Shown: piece by piece, positions 9,580-17,353 of the stretch
How the letters are laid out: the number at the start of each line of letters is the position of its first letter
Position numbering within the stretch: position 1 is the stretch's first letter
Assembly: GCA_018433775.1 (NCBI GenBank)
Contig: JAHDQN010000013.1
Coordinates: 165,956-229,955 of the forward strand
Reading direction: 5' to 3'
Length of the DNA stretch: 64,000 bases
Source of the DNA: Deltaproteobacteria bacterium
Lineage (GTDB): Bacteria; Desulfobacterota; Desulfomonilia; UBA1062
The notes under the pieces: generated by a model
What the model saw: the letters and a program-made list of their open reading frames with translations, nothing else
What the model was told of the DNA's origin: nothing
Databases searched by the model: none
Position numbers and translations under genes: made by a program

Positions 9580-10650
9580 TCAAAACGGCCAGGTCTTCCA
9601 GTATTTCTTGATCCGTATCCAGATGCCGAACATGCCCAGCGGCTCGAAGATCACGATGCCGAGCATGATGAGGCCCAGCATGATGCTGTTGAAGTTCTCC
9701 AGCCCGATCACCGTGAAGAGCTTCCGGGAAATCCAGACCAGGACATCGCCCAGATAAGGCATCTCGTCGACGTTCTTGAGCAGGTCGTACTGGAGATAGG
9801 TGATGAGCGAGGCCCCCAGGACGGCGCCGAGCACCGATCCGAGGCCTCCCACCACGATCATGACCAGAAAGATGATGGAGAGGATGAGGTTGAAGGTGAA
9901 GGGATCGAAGAACCCCAGCACGAAGCCGAAGAGCCCGCCCGCCACACCGGCGTAGAAGGCGCTGACGGCAAACGAGAGGGTCTTGAAGGCGAGCAGGTTC
10001 ACCCCCATGACCTCGGCCGCGATATCGTCGTCGCGGATAGCCACGAAGGCCCTGCCTATCCTCGTCTTCATCATGTTCCTGGCCCCGATCACCATGACGA
10101 CGGCGATGACGAGGATCAGGTAGTACATCTTGACGTCCGAGTCGAGCAGGGCGCTCAACCCCCATTGCGGGATGCCGATATCGAGCGGCGGGGTTTGTAT
10201 CCCCATCCGTCCGCCGAAGATATCCCACCTCCCGATGATGTGCATGATGGTCAGCCCGAACCCCAGGGTGGCGATGGCGAGGTAGGGACCCTCCAGCCTC
10301 AACGCGGGCAGGCCGATGATGAAACCGAAGAATGCCGCGATGAGCCCGGCTGCGATGATCGCGACAAAGAAGGGAAGGCCCAGGTGCGTCATAAGCAGGG
10401 CGGTTCCATAGGCGCCGATGGCGAAGAAACCGGCGTGCCCCAGCGATATCTGGCCAGTGTATCCCACGAGGATGTTGAGCCCTACGGCCAGGATCACATG
10501 CACGAGAATGATGTTGAAGAGGTAGACGTTGTAGCTTGACAGGTAGAGGGGCAGGGTGAAGAGGAAGACAAACAATGCGATTGACCAGAAGAGAACCGTG
10601 CCGCTGCTGAAGACCTCGATGTCCTCGTAATAATCACGCTTCATATCCAT
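9580..10650 (-). CDS. livM: Branched-chain-type ABC permease LivM
   Basis: A 356-residue permease with many hydrophobic helices. The central GLNILVGYTGQISLGHAGFFAIGAY block is diagnostic of LivM, and the GRAFVAIRDDDIAAEVMGVN loop is the ATPase-coupling helix. The start at 10650 is preferred because GGAG lies 7 bases upstream; the longer frame to 10746 has no such site. It is the first gene of the minus-strand Liv operon, so the promoter should lie in the 480-base gap upstream. Confidence 0.94.
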   Translation of the reverse strand: MDMKRDYYEDIEVFSSGTVLFWSIALFVFLFTLPLYLSSYNVYLFNIILVHVILAVGLNILVGYTGQISLGHAGFFAIGAYGTALLMTHLGLPFFVAIIAAGLIAAFFGFIIGLPALRLEGPYLAIATLGFGLTIMHIIGRWDIFGGRMGIQTPPLDIGIPQWGLSALLDSDVKMYYLILVIAVVMVIGARNMMKTRIGRAFVAIRDDDIAAEVMGVNLLAFKTLSFAVSAFYAGVAGGLFGFVLGFFDPFTFNLILSIIFLVMIVVGGLGSVLGAVLGASLITYLQYDLLKNVDEMPYLGDVLVWISRKLFTVIGLENFNSIMLGLIMLGIVIFEPLGMFGIWIRIKKYWKTWPF

Positions 10651-11130
10651 GGCAGCACTCCATGATGTGAAAGTTGTCGTGCGCCACCCGGCCGGGTATT
10701 GACAGGTGACGAACAAAAGAATATCAGAAACCGAAAACACCACCATTCCAAAATGACCAGCACATCAGTATAGTAGCACATTCTTACCCAAGAGTCTTGT
10801 AAAATAATAAGACTGTATTATTTTCAACCACAAGGATATGGAAAACAATATCAGCACAATGAAAAAAAGAGTGAAGTTAACTAAAATTACACATAAAGCG
10901 TAAGAAACAGCCTCAGCCCTGCCTTGTCATTTTCCCGGGATGATGCTCCGGCAGGATCGCCGGCTCCTGCACGGGAGCATGTCCGGTGAAAACCTGCAGT
11001 ATCCGGATCCGATCACTCATCACCCGGGATTTGATGCCGGCCCGCAACGAGCTACTATGTACCTTTACAGGGCGTAGCAGGACGTACCACTACATGCGGA
11101 TACTGATGGAGTTCTGATAGGGACGCGCAG
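10651..11130. other. Divergent intergenic region upstream of livM and the C11 protease
   Basis: This gap separates the divergent livM operon and protease gene. It contains an AT-rich stretch (about 10740-10900) unlike the GC-rich flanks. Within it, at 10801-10824, is a perfect 9-bp inverted repeat AAAATAATA-AGACTG-TATTATTTT, about 150 bases before livM, which could be an operator. TATACT on the minus strand near 10770 is a possible -10 element without a convincing -35. No gene is seen. Confidence 0.45.
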
Positions 11131-12447
11131 GTGAAACTTTCAAGCGGGAAGGGTGACGCCCGGTGGAGGCGCCGATATTTCCGGATCTGGTGCGGATATC
11201 TCCTGGCGCTGTGCGTGATGTCCGGATCGTGCAGCGGCGAGCCCGGACAAGAGGACGGTCCAGAGGTACACGCGAAGGCGGAGAGCTCGTGGACCTACAT
11301 GGTATATCTGGCCGCGGACAACGATATCTCCGAGGCGGGGCTGACCGATGTCAACGAGATGGAAGAGGTGGGGTCCTCTGCAGAGGTCAACATCGTGGTG
11401 CAGGGGGATTTCCGGCCCGATGGAACCGCCGGTCTCCCCTCATCGACCATTCGCGGAAGGGTGACCCGTGATGCCGACCCCCGGCAGGTGGGCGCATGGT
11501 ACGAGGAGATCGGCAACAGAAACATGACCGACCCGGCAACACTGACCGAGTTTATCACCTGGGCTGCACGGAGCTATCCCGCAAACCGCTATGCACTGGT
11601 CCTATGGAGCCACGGCTCGGGCTGGAAGGACTATCCGGTCTCTCCCGCCAAGGGGATGTTCATCGACTATACCTCGGCGGGCAGCCACGCCATGACCTCA
11701 CTGACAGACCTGGCCCGGGCCGTGCGGGAAGGCGGCGTTGCCTTCGATGTCATCAATTTCGACACCTGCCTCATGGGAATGTTCGAGGTGGCCTACGAGT
11801 TCAGGGGCACGGCCGGCTACCTGGTTTTCTCAGAGGGCTTGTATCCTGTGTATGGAGATGCCTACCATACCATTCTCCGGGAGCTCGTCGATGCCCCGGA
11901 TATGGACGGATTCGGGCTTGCCCGGACAACCGCCGGCAGGTGCAGAGAGTTTTACGAGCAGCTGTCCGTCGGCGGGCTGGTCATGACGAAATCGGTCCTG
12001 GACCTCTCGAAGATCGAACACCTTCAGCAGGGCCTGTGCAGGCTGGCCGAGCTCCTGTGCGACCACATGGAGACCGAGCGGCCGTGGATCGAGGAGGCCA
12101 GGGACGCATCGGTGGACTTCGAGTATCCGGGGCACCGGGATCTGGGCAGCTTCCTTCAGCAGCTCGGCCGGGTTGCCGGAGAAACCGAGATCAGGGTCAT
12201 GAGCCGAAACCTGGAAGAGGCCCTGTCGGGCATGATCGTCGGCAACGAAGTCCACGGAATGGCCCGGGGCGAGGAGGTTACGGGGATGGCCATTTATTTC
12301 CCCGACCGATACCAGGCCCTTGGCGACGATCTTCCCCGGTATTCGGCCCTGGCGTGCAACCGGTCTCCGGGAATCACCTGGGGGGGCCTGGTCACTATGG
12401 TCCTGAACGGGAGCCCGGCTCCGGACACCGCACAGGAGAACGATTGA
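11131..12447 (+). CDS. Clostripain-family (C11) cysteine peptidase, exported
   Basis: A 438-residue protein beginning at a GTG codon. A basic N-terminus plus hydrophobic segment (residues 16-33) and a Cys at 34 indicate export, possibly as a lipoprotein although the lipobox is poor. The caspase-like core starts at WTYMVYLAADNDISEAGL (residues 54-71). The catalytic dyad is His161 in LVLWSHGSGW and Cys213 in NFDTCLMGMFEVAYE, both intact. Characterised C11 peptidases cleave after Arg or Lys and mature autocatalytically. The decayed serpin gene begins 22 bases downstream on the same strand, so the pair was probably an operon of protease and inhibitor. Confidence 0.9.
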   Translation: MKLSSGKGDARWRRRYFRIWCGYLLALCVMSGSCSGEPGQEDGPEVHAKAESSWTYMVYLAADNDISEAGLTDVNEMEEVGSSAEVNIVVQGDFRPDGTAGLPSSTIRGRVTRDADPRQVGAWYEEIGNRNMTDPATLTEFITWAARSYPANRYALVLWSHGSGWKDYPVSPAKGMFIDYTSAGSHAMTSLTDLARAVREGGVAFDVINFDTCLMGMFEVAYEFRGTAGYLVFSEGLYPVYGDAYHTILRELVDAPDMDGFGLARTTAGRCREFYEQLSVGGLVMTKSVLDLSKIEHLQQGLCRLAELLCDHMETERPWIEEARDASVDFEYPGHRDLGSFLQQLGRVAGETEIRVMSRNLEEALSGMIVGNEVHGMARGEEVTGMAIYFPDRYQALGDDLPRYSALACNRSPGITWGGLVTMVLNGSPAPDTAQEND

Positions 12448-12469
12448 TAAAGAAACAGGGGGACCGTGT

Positions 12470-13200
12470 TTGATGCCGGGCACAAAGAAACATATTTTTC
12501 GACGGATGCGCACCGGGGTGTGCATCGGACGTGCACACATCAGAGGTGCATCCTGTATCAGGATGTTCCTCTGCATTGCCGTCATTGCTCTGTGGGCGGC
12601 TTTCTTGTGGAGCTGCGGGGATGCGGGCTGGGCAATGGAGCAGGGGTACGATCACGGGTCTGTGCCGGGCGCGGCTCCGAATGCCGGCAGTGCCCCGGGG
12701 GCCGCCGGCCACGGTCAGGGCGATGGATCGGGCGGCGGGTCGGATCATTCGGAAGGGGCGGGCCGTTCAGCGGAGAGCAGCAATCTTTTCGGTCTCGACC
12801 TGTACGCCTGCCTCAAGGCGCGAGCGGGCAATCTCCTTTTTTCGCCCTTAAGCGTTACAACCGTACTTTCCATGGTCCATGCCGGGGCAGGCGGGCGGAC
12901 CAGGGATGAGATGGCATCGACTCTCCACCTCGACCAGAACTGCATCGAGCTTCGTGGTTCAATCTCCGCGCTCGGGCAGAGGCTCATCCATCGGGACGCA
13001 GCCGGTTCGCTGGACATCGCCCATGCCTTGTGGTGCAAGGAGAAGGCGTCGAGGCGGCGGCTGGGTCCGGGGCCGTCATGACCAGGGGACCCGGGGCCGT
13101 GGCGGCCTTTGTCGCTGACCGCCCCTTCGTGTTCATCGTCCGGGAGAACGAAACCGGCCTGTTCCTGTTCCTGGGCAGGCTCGTGGACCCCCGGGGCTGA
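12470..13200 (+). pseudogene. Serpin gene with internal deletion and frameshift
   Basis: The first frame (12470-13081) encodes a signal or lipoprotein-like N-terminus (hydrophobic segment ending LWSC), a Gly/Ser/Ala-rich linker, and the serpin N-terminal core: LFGLDLYACLK, GNLLFSPLSVTTVLSM, then SLDIAHALWC. Near 13035-13045 the homology jumps. In another frame (13021-13200) the sequence reads GEGVEAAAGSGAV, the hinge of a serpin reactive-centre loop, then AAFVADRPFVFIVREN and FLFLGRLVDP, the serpin C-terminal signature. About 230-240 residues of a normal ~370-residue serpin core are missing and the two halves are out of frame. The product cannot be a functional inhibitor. The remnant of the scissile region reads AVMTRGPG, so an Arg lay near P1. 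Confidence 0.82.
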
Positions 13201-13239
13201 AAAAGGCATTCAGCGATCCGCTCAAGCCCGGTTGGACGA

Positions 13240-13671
13240 CTACCGTTTCACGACGAGCACGGGTTTGCGGGCGGCCCGGATGACGCTTTCGGAGACCGAT
13301 CCGAGAAACATCTCCTTGAGGTTGCTCTTGCCGTGGGAACCCAGTACGATCAATGAGACGTCTTCCTCTTCTTCAAGCCTGAGGATCTTGTTCGAGGGTA
13401 TCCCCACCTCGACCCGCACGCTCACGGAAAACCCGCTCTTCTCCAGGTGCTTTTTCATGAGCTCGATCTTGCTCTCCGCATCCTCCCGCAGGTCTTTCTC
13501 GATGGTCATGTAGCTCGTAGGGGCATACACGAGCAGGTCCATGGTCCGGGAGTCGATGACATGGACGATGACCACCTTTTTCGTCCCGGCGGACTTGAGC
13601 TGATCGATATAGACGAGCGCCTTCTGGGCCACATCCGAGAAATCAGTGGGGTAGAGTATTGTCTCAAACAT
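13240..13671 (-). CDS. Universal stress protein (UspA family)
   Basis: A 143-residue protein whose start at 13671 follows a GGAGGATGC site. The N-terminus MFETILYPTDFSDVAQKAL and the C-terminal nucleotide-binding motif GSHGKSNLKEMFLGSVSESVIRAA match ATP-binding Usp proteins (G-2x-G-9x-G-S/T). It ends VLVVKR, as in canonical Usp. It acts in the cytosol, usually as a dimer, in stress or starvation responses. It converges with the serpin remnant. Confidence 0.93.
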   Translation of the reverse strand: MFETILYPTDFSDVAQKALVYIDQLKSAGTKKVVIVHVIDSRTMDLLVYAPTSYMTIEKDLREDAESKIELMKKHLEKSGFSVSVRVEVGIPSNKILRLEEEEDVSLIVLGSHGKSNLKEMFLGSVSESVIRAARKPVLVVKR

Positions 13672-13758
13672 GCATCCTCCTCTCAATACACCATGATAAT
13701 GCTCAATGTATGGATGAAACCATGCATTATCAAGGATTTTCTTCTCCGAAATCAACCT

Positions 13759-13840
13759 CCTCAATTCGGGGACGGGTTCACATTTCTTCTTTTCCCATGC
13801 CTCAATTCAGAGACGGGTTTGCAATTTTTCTTTTCCCTTG
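13759..13840. repeat. Two-copy 41-bp tandem repeat
   Basis: Two adjacent 41-base units (13759-13799 and 13800-13840) start CCTCAATTC and share GACGGGTT and CTTTTCCC. By direct comparison they differ at 7 positions (83 % identity). They lie upstream of the Usp gene on the minus strand and upstream of LysE on the plus strand. The remainder of the 13672-13963 gap shows nothing else. Confidence 0.8.
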
Positions 13841-13963
13841 CGGTTTTGTCCGATAGCAGGACGATGATGCGATGCAGCCGGTCACATTGTTTTCTGCCGG
13901 AAGATCCACGCTTGTCCGCCCGCTGCCTTTGTGAATATATAAGGAAAGAAAGGGGTTGTCGGT

Positions 13964-14578
13964 GTGGCTGCATATCTCGTATCAGGGATTGTCTTCGGTC
14001 TTTCCGCCGGGCTCGCGCCCGGGCCCCTGCTCACGCTCGTTCTGAGCGAATCCCTGCGGCACGGCAGCAGGGCGGGGATACGGGTCGCATTCGCGCCGCT
14101 GATCACCGACCTGCCCATCGTGATCTTGTCACTGTTCGTGATCGCGCGCCTGGCCGGATCTCCCCTGGTCATGGGGATGATCTCGCTTCTCGGGGCCGGG
14201 TTTGTCGCGTACCTGGGGTACGAAACCTTTTATTCTCCCGAGGCCGCACATGACGGCGCAGCCGGACGCATACGGTCGCTGAGAAAGGGAGTGATCGCCA
14301 ATCTGCTCAATCCCCATCCGTACCTTTTCTGGATGACGGTAGGATCGCCCTTGGTGATCAGGGCGTTCCAGGAAGGCATGTTTGAGGCCGGATCGTTCGT
14401 TGCCGGGTTCTATATGGCTCTCGTCGGCTCAAAGGTGGTTCTATCCCTCCTGGCGGGGAGAACGCGCCATCTGCTGCAGGGGAGGGCATACCGTCTGTGC
14501 ATGATTGCCCTGGGAGTCCTCTTGTGGCTGTTTGCTCTCGTGCTTGCACGTGACGCGCTTCGTTTCATGGCCTCGTGA
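13964..14578 (+). CDS. LysE/RhtB-family exporter
   Basis: A 204-residue membrane protein starting at GTG 13964. It has the LysE-type N-terminus GLSAGLAPGPLLTLVLSESLRHG, about six hydrophobic helices, and the internal GVIANLLNPHPYLFW motif characteristic of the family. Members export amino acids or related metabolites by proton antiport. The substrate is unknown. The gene converges with a small hypothetical gene 13 bases away. Confidence 0.85.
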   Translation: MAAYLVSGIVFGLSAGLAPGPLLTLVLSESLRHGSRAGIRVAFAPLITDLPIVILSLFVIARLAGSPLVMGMISLLGAGFVAYLGYETFYSPEAAHDGAAGRIRSLRKGVIANLLNPHPYLFWMTVGSPLVIRAFQEGMFEAGSFVAGFYMALVGSKVVLSLLAGRTRHLLQGRAYRLCMIALGVLLWLFALVLARDALRFMAS

Positions 14579-14591
14579 CACCGGCGGAGCC

Positions 14592-14888
14592 CTATTTCTC
14601 GGTATAAGAGTTGCAGATCTGGATGATATGATCGAAGATCCTGTCGAGCTCTTTCTCCAGGCCCGCATCCGGGGTATGGTTCGCCTTTGCGGAGATCGAC
14701 TCCAGGAGCCCGTTGAGCTCATCCAGACTGTATTTGACCACGATCTTGTCCTTCTCCAGGAGGGTGAGCTTCAGCCGGTCCGTGAGAGCAGGCTCTGCAA
14801 AGACGTGCTCGCAGATGAGATCCCGCTCGCGGAGACTGAATCTGACCGGGATCTTCTGGCCTTGTTTTATGAGCCTTTTCCCCTTCAT
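14592..14888 (-). CDS. Small hypothetical cytosolic protein
   Basis: A protein of about 98 residues with no signal peptide and no recognised domain. ATG 14888 or GTG 14891 could start it, with AGAGGA upstream. It is rich in charged helices (RLKLTLLEKDKIVVKYSLDELNGLLESI), suggesting an all-helical fold. It is 54 bases downstream of the alpha/beta hydrolase gene on the same strand and may be co-transcribed. No function is proposed. Confidence 0.7.
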   Translation of the reverse strand: MKGKRLIKQGQKIPVRFSLRERDLICEHVFAEPALTDRLKLTLLEKDKIVVKYSLDELNGLLESISAKANHTPDAGLEKELDRIFDHIIQICNSYTEK

Positions 14889-14945
14889 CACTCGTTATCC
14901 TCTCTTCTCGCGTATCCGGTGACAGATGGATACCGGGGACAACCG

Positions 14946-15734
14946 CTATCTTTCAAAACAGCCGATGATATCCAGAATGGTTTCTGCAAATGCGTCGGGC
15001 TGATCGACAAAGGGCCAGTGCCCTGAGTTCTGCACGCAGGCCAGGGGGATTTCCTGCGTGTGGAGCAGCCCGAGCGAGTATTCTCCTGTTCCGCCCGGAT
15101 CGCCCCAGACATATGAAGCCGGGATCATCAGTGCCCCGAGTCTCCCGGCAAGCTCCTCGCTTTCAGAAAGATTCACGAGCTCGAGGCTGTTCATGTAAAT
15201 CGACCGGGGGTCGCACATGAGGAGTCCGGCATGATACAACCTCAGTGCCCGCTCACGGTTGCCCCTTTCATAGATCTCGTCGCGGAGCCGGCCGAACTCG
15301 CTCCCCATGAATTCATCGAAGCCGTGGGCCGCTATGATGCAGCTGAAGGTGCAATCTTCAAGGGAGACGTTTCCCTCCACATCGATGAACAGCCGCACGC
15401 GTTCGGGATGACGCTCGCAGAGCAGGGTGCCGATAACGCCGCCCATGGAATGCCCGACGAGGACGACACGTCCGGTATTCAGCAGAACGAGGTGTTTTTC
15501 CAGCAGATCCGCATACCGGGAAAAGCTCAAGGGTTCATCGGGCCACGGGCTCTTGCCGTAACCGGGCAGGTCGGCTGAAAGGTGGGTGAATCCTTTAAGG
15601 AATGGGTGGTTCATGATGCTTTCGAGGCACAGGCCCGACTCGCCCAGTCCAAGGATGTAAAAAATCGTATCCCTCGGGGTGGGGGCTTTGTTTATCCTCA
15701 TATGCATCCCATTGAAATACCGCTGCGATACCAT
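14946..15734 (-). CDS. Alpha/beta hydrolase
   Basis: A 262-residue hydrolase. The nucleophile elbow is GHSMGG (Ser in VVLVGHSMGGVIG), the oxyanion region is ILGLGESG, and the catalytic His is in NSGHWPFVDQP near the C-terminus. AAGGA lies 5 bases before the ATG. Likely an esterase or C-C bond hydrolase; the substrate cannot be assigned. The cap region (about residues 120-200) is family-specific and contains several Cys and Met residues. Confidence 0.88.
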   Translation of the reverse strand: MVSQRYFNGMHMRINKAPTPRDTIFYILGLGESGLCLESIMNHPFLKGFTHLSADLPGYGKSPWPDEPLSFSRYADLLEKHLVLLNTGRVVLVGHSMGGVIGTLLCERHPERVRLFIDVEGNVSLEDCTFSCIIAAHGFDEFMGSEFGRLRDEIYERGNRERALRLYHAGLLMCDPRSIYMNSLELVNLSESEELAGRLGALMIPASYVWGDPGGTGEYSLGLLHTQEIPLACVQNSGHWPFVDQPDAFAETILDIIGCFER

Positions 15735-16294
15735 AAGATTCCTTTCTTCAGGACAATGGTCGAACTAAGGGCAGTGCCCGATCCTCCGGCCCTCTGGCTT
15801 GGGAATCAGTGCCTTCTCAGACACATAATCCCCCTTGAATGAGTGATCTCAATAGCATGGGTGGTCCGGGAAAGCTCCGGAGACGGTCTTGACGGGAAAA
15901 TGTTCCTGCGGGATCTTGACAACGGGCTTGTACGGTATCGGCGGCTTTGAAAAAAGATCGATGTCGTGGCAAAAAAAAACCAAGAAGCACAAAGCATCTT
16001 GGCTGTTATGAAGAGAGTATTTTTTTCGTTACCTCTCTTATCGTCCGGCCGGACGGCTATCATGAGAAAAAAATGAAAAAATGATCGAAAGGGGGAGGCT
16101 TAAGACCGCGAACATCCTGGCGGACGGGGTGATCATCCTGTTTTTCAGTGCATGCGCAGCATGGGACAACCCTGACATCCGGGGTTGCCGGTCTTGCCCC
16201 AGCCATGGCCTTGCGTATCAACCTTTAAAAAAAGCCGGCCTGCATTCATCCAGGGGTCGCTCCGCCGAGCCCGCCGCCGCCCCGGCGGGCGTGC
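15735..16294. other. 560-base intergenic region with structured minus-strand elements
   Basis: No convincing gene. Reading the minus strand, three structures follow one another: a perfect 14-base palindrome CGTCCGGCCGGACG (16042-16055), a 7-bp hairpin AAGAGAG/CTCTCTT (16011-16039), and a strong terminator (15971-16002). Another run of seven A at about 16227-16233 beside GCCGGC could serve as terminator for the methyltransferase gene. The structured part may be a long 3' UTR or a separate small RNA. Confidence 0.5.
15971..16002 (-). terminator. Rho-independent terminator
   Basis: On the minus strand a stem CCAAGATGC/GCTTCTTGG (one mismatch, loop TTTGT) is followed directly by nine T residues. 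This is a textbook intrinsic terminator. The nearest upstream minus-strand gene ends at 16295, about 290 bases earlier. Confidence 0.85.
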
Positions 16295-17044
16295 TCATCG
16301 TCCGGCAATATGGAGCAGCCGGGTTTTTTTGCGCAGAAACCGTATCAGCAGGAATGCAAAGAAGGCACAGGCAAAGAGGATTGTCGTCTCGGCCTCGAGT
16401 TCCACGCGGCCCAGCGCCAGCAGGTCCTCTGCATAGTCCAGCAGGGTGAACGCCACGATCATCCCGAACGCGGTGAGATACTCCCGCTTCAGGGCGGTCC
16501 TCCAGCAGAACCCGCGGGTGGGAGGCGCCCAGAGGGATGCCCGGGGGAGGAACGCCGGGGTCCTGTCCGCCCATGCCCGGTATCGTGCGCCAAATCTCTC
16601 CATCAGAAAAGACTCTTCAGCGCAGGCGATCCGCTCGTAATGCAGGCAACAGGCCAGCAGGCAAATTGCAATCAGCCATATGCTCCCGGTGGCGAGCAGA
16701 AACCCGGCCATGATGATCATGTTGGCGAGAAAGAGCGGGTGGCGAACGATCGAGTACATCCCCGTCGTGTTCAGCTCGTCCGCCACCTGGCCCTTTTTCG
16801 TGTTGCGGCCGGATGTCCGCCGGGAAACATAGCCCACGGTTGCCGCCCTCAGTCCGACACCTGCTACGCTGATTCCAAAGCAGCACCAGTCGTATACATC
16901 ATCGACGAAATCCCCAAACCGGTTTTCTATCCACTCGGAATCCTGCAGGACGAAGAATATCGCAGGAACCAGGAAAAGGGGCACGTAACCCCGGTATCGG
17001 AAAAGAACCTCCCCCTGTTTCTGGATATGATCACGTAACATCAT
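16295..17044 (-). CDS. Membrane methyltransferase, isoprenylcysteine/phospholipid methyltransferase type
   Basis: A protein of about 249 residues with several hydrophobic segments. The central part ELNTTGMYSIVRHPLFLANMI and the later ERFGARYRAWADRTPAFLP are the S-adenosylmethionine-binding signature of the ICMT/PEMT-like family (NxxYxxVRHPxY and the RFGxxYxxY block). GGAGG lies 5 bases before ATG 17044. Substrate unknown; bacterial members methylate lipids or small molecules at the membrane. Confidence 0.82.
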   Translation of the reverse strand: MMLRDHIQKQGEVLFRYRGYVPLFLVPAIFFVLQDSEWIENRFGDFVDDVYDWCCFGISVAGVGLRAATVGYVSRRTSGRNTKKGQVADELNTTGMYSIVRHPLFLANMIIMAGFLLATGSIWLIAICLLACCLHYERIACAEESFLMERFGARYRAWADRTPAFLPRASLWAPPTRGFCWRTALKREYLTAFGMIVAFTLLDYAEDLLALGRVELEAETTILFACAFFAFLLIRFLRKKTRLLHIAGR

Positions 17045-17353
17045 AGCAGCCTCCAATATTAACACTTTGTCAGGTAGCCCCCGCAAGCCGGAGAACATCA
17101 GGAACATCGGCGGGTGCCCCCTGATGCCACCCGAATCGGCGCGAGAGAAACGAAGCCTGCGGCTGGACTTTCAATCCGAGCCCCTGCAGGATCACATACG
17201 GGCAGATCATGCCGCGCATGGCTTATTCGCAGGATGACAACTGCATTCCCCGATGATCTGCCATGAATACGGCGATGAGCCCGTGAAACCGTGTATCATT
17301 GTATCAATCCCGGGCGCAAGGATTCAAGTGCTCATTTTCCCCGGCCCCGTTGC

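Noticed and set aside
13759..13840. CRISPR-like repeats
   Set aside because: Only two units, directly adjacent with no spacer and with 7 mismatches, so this is a tandem duplication.
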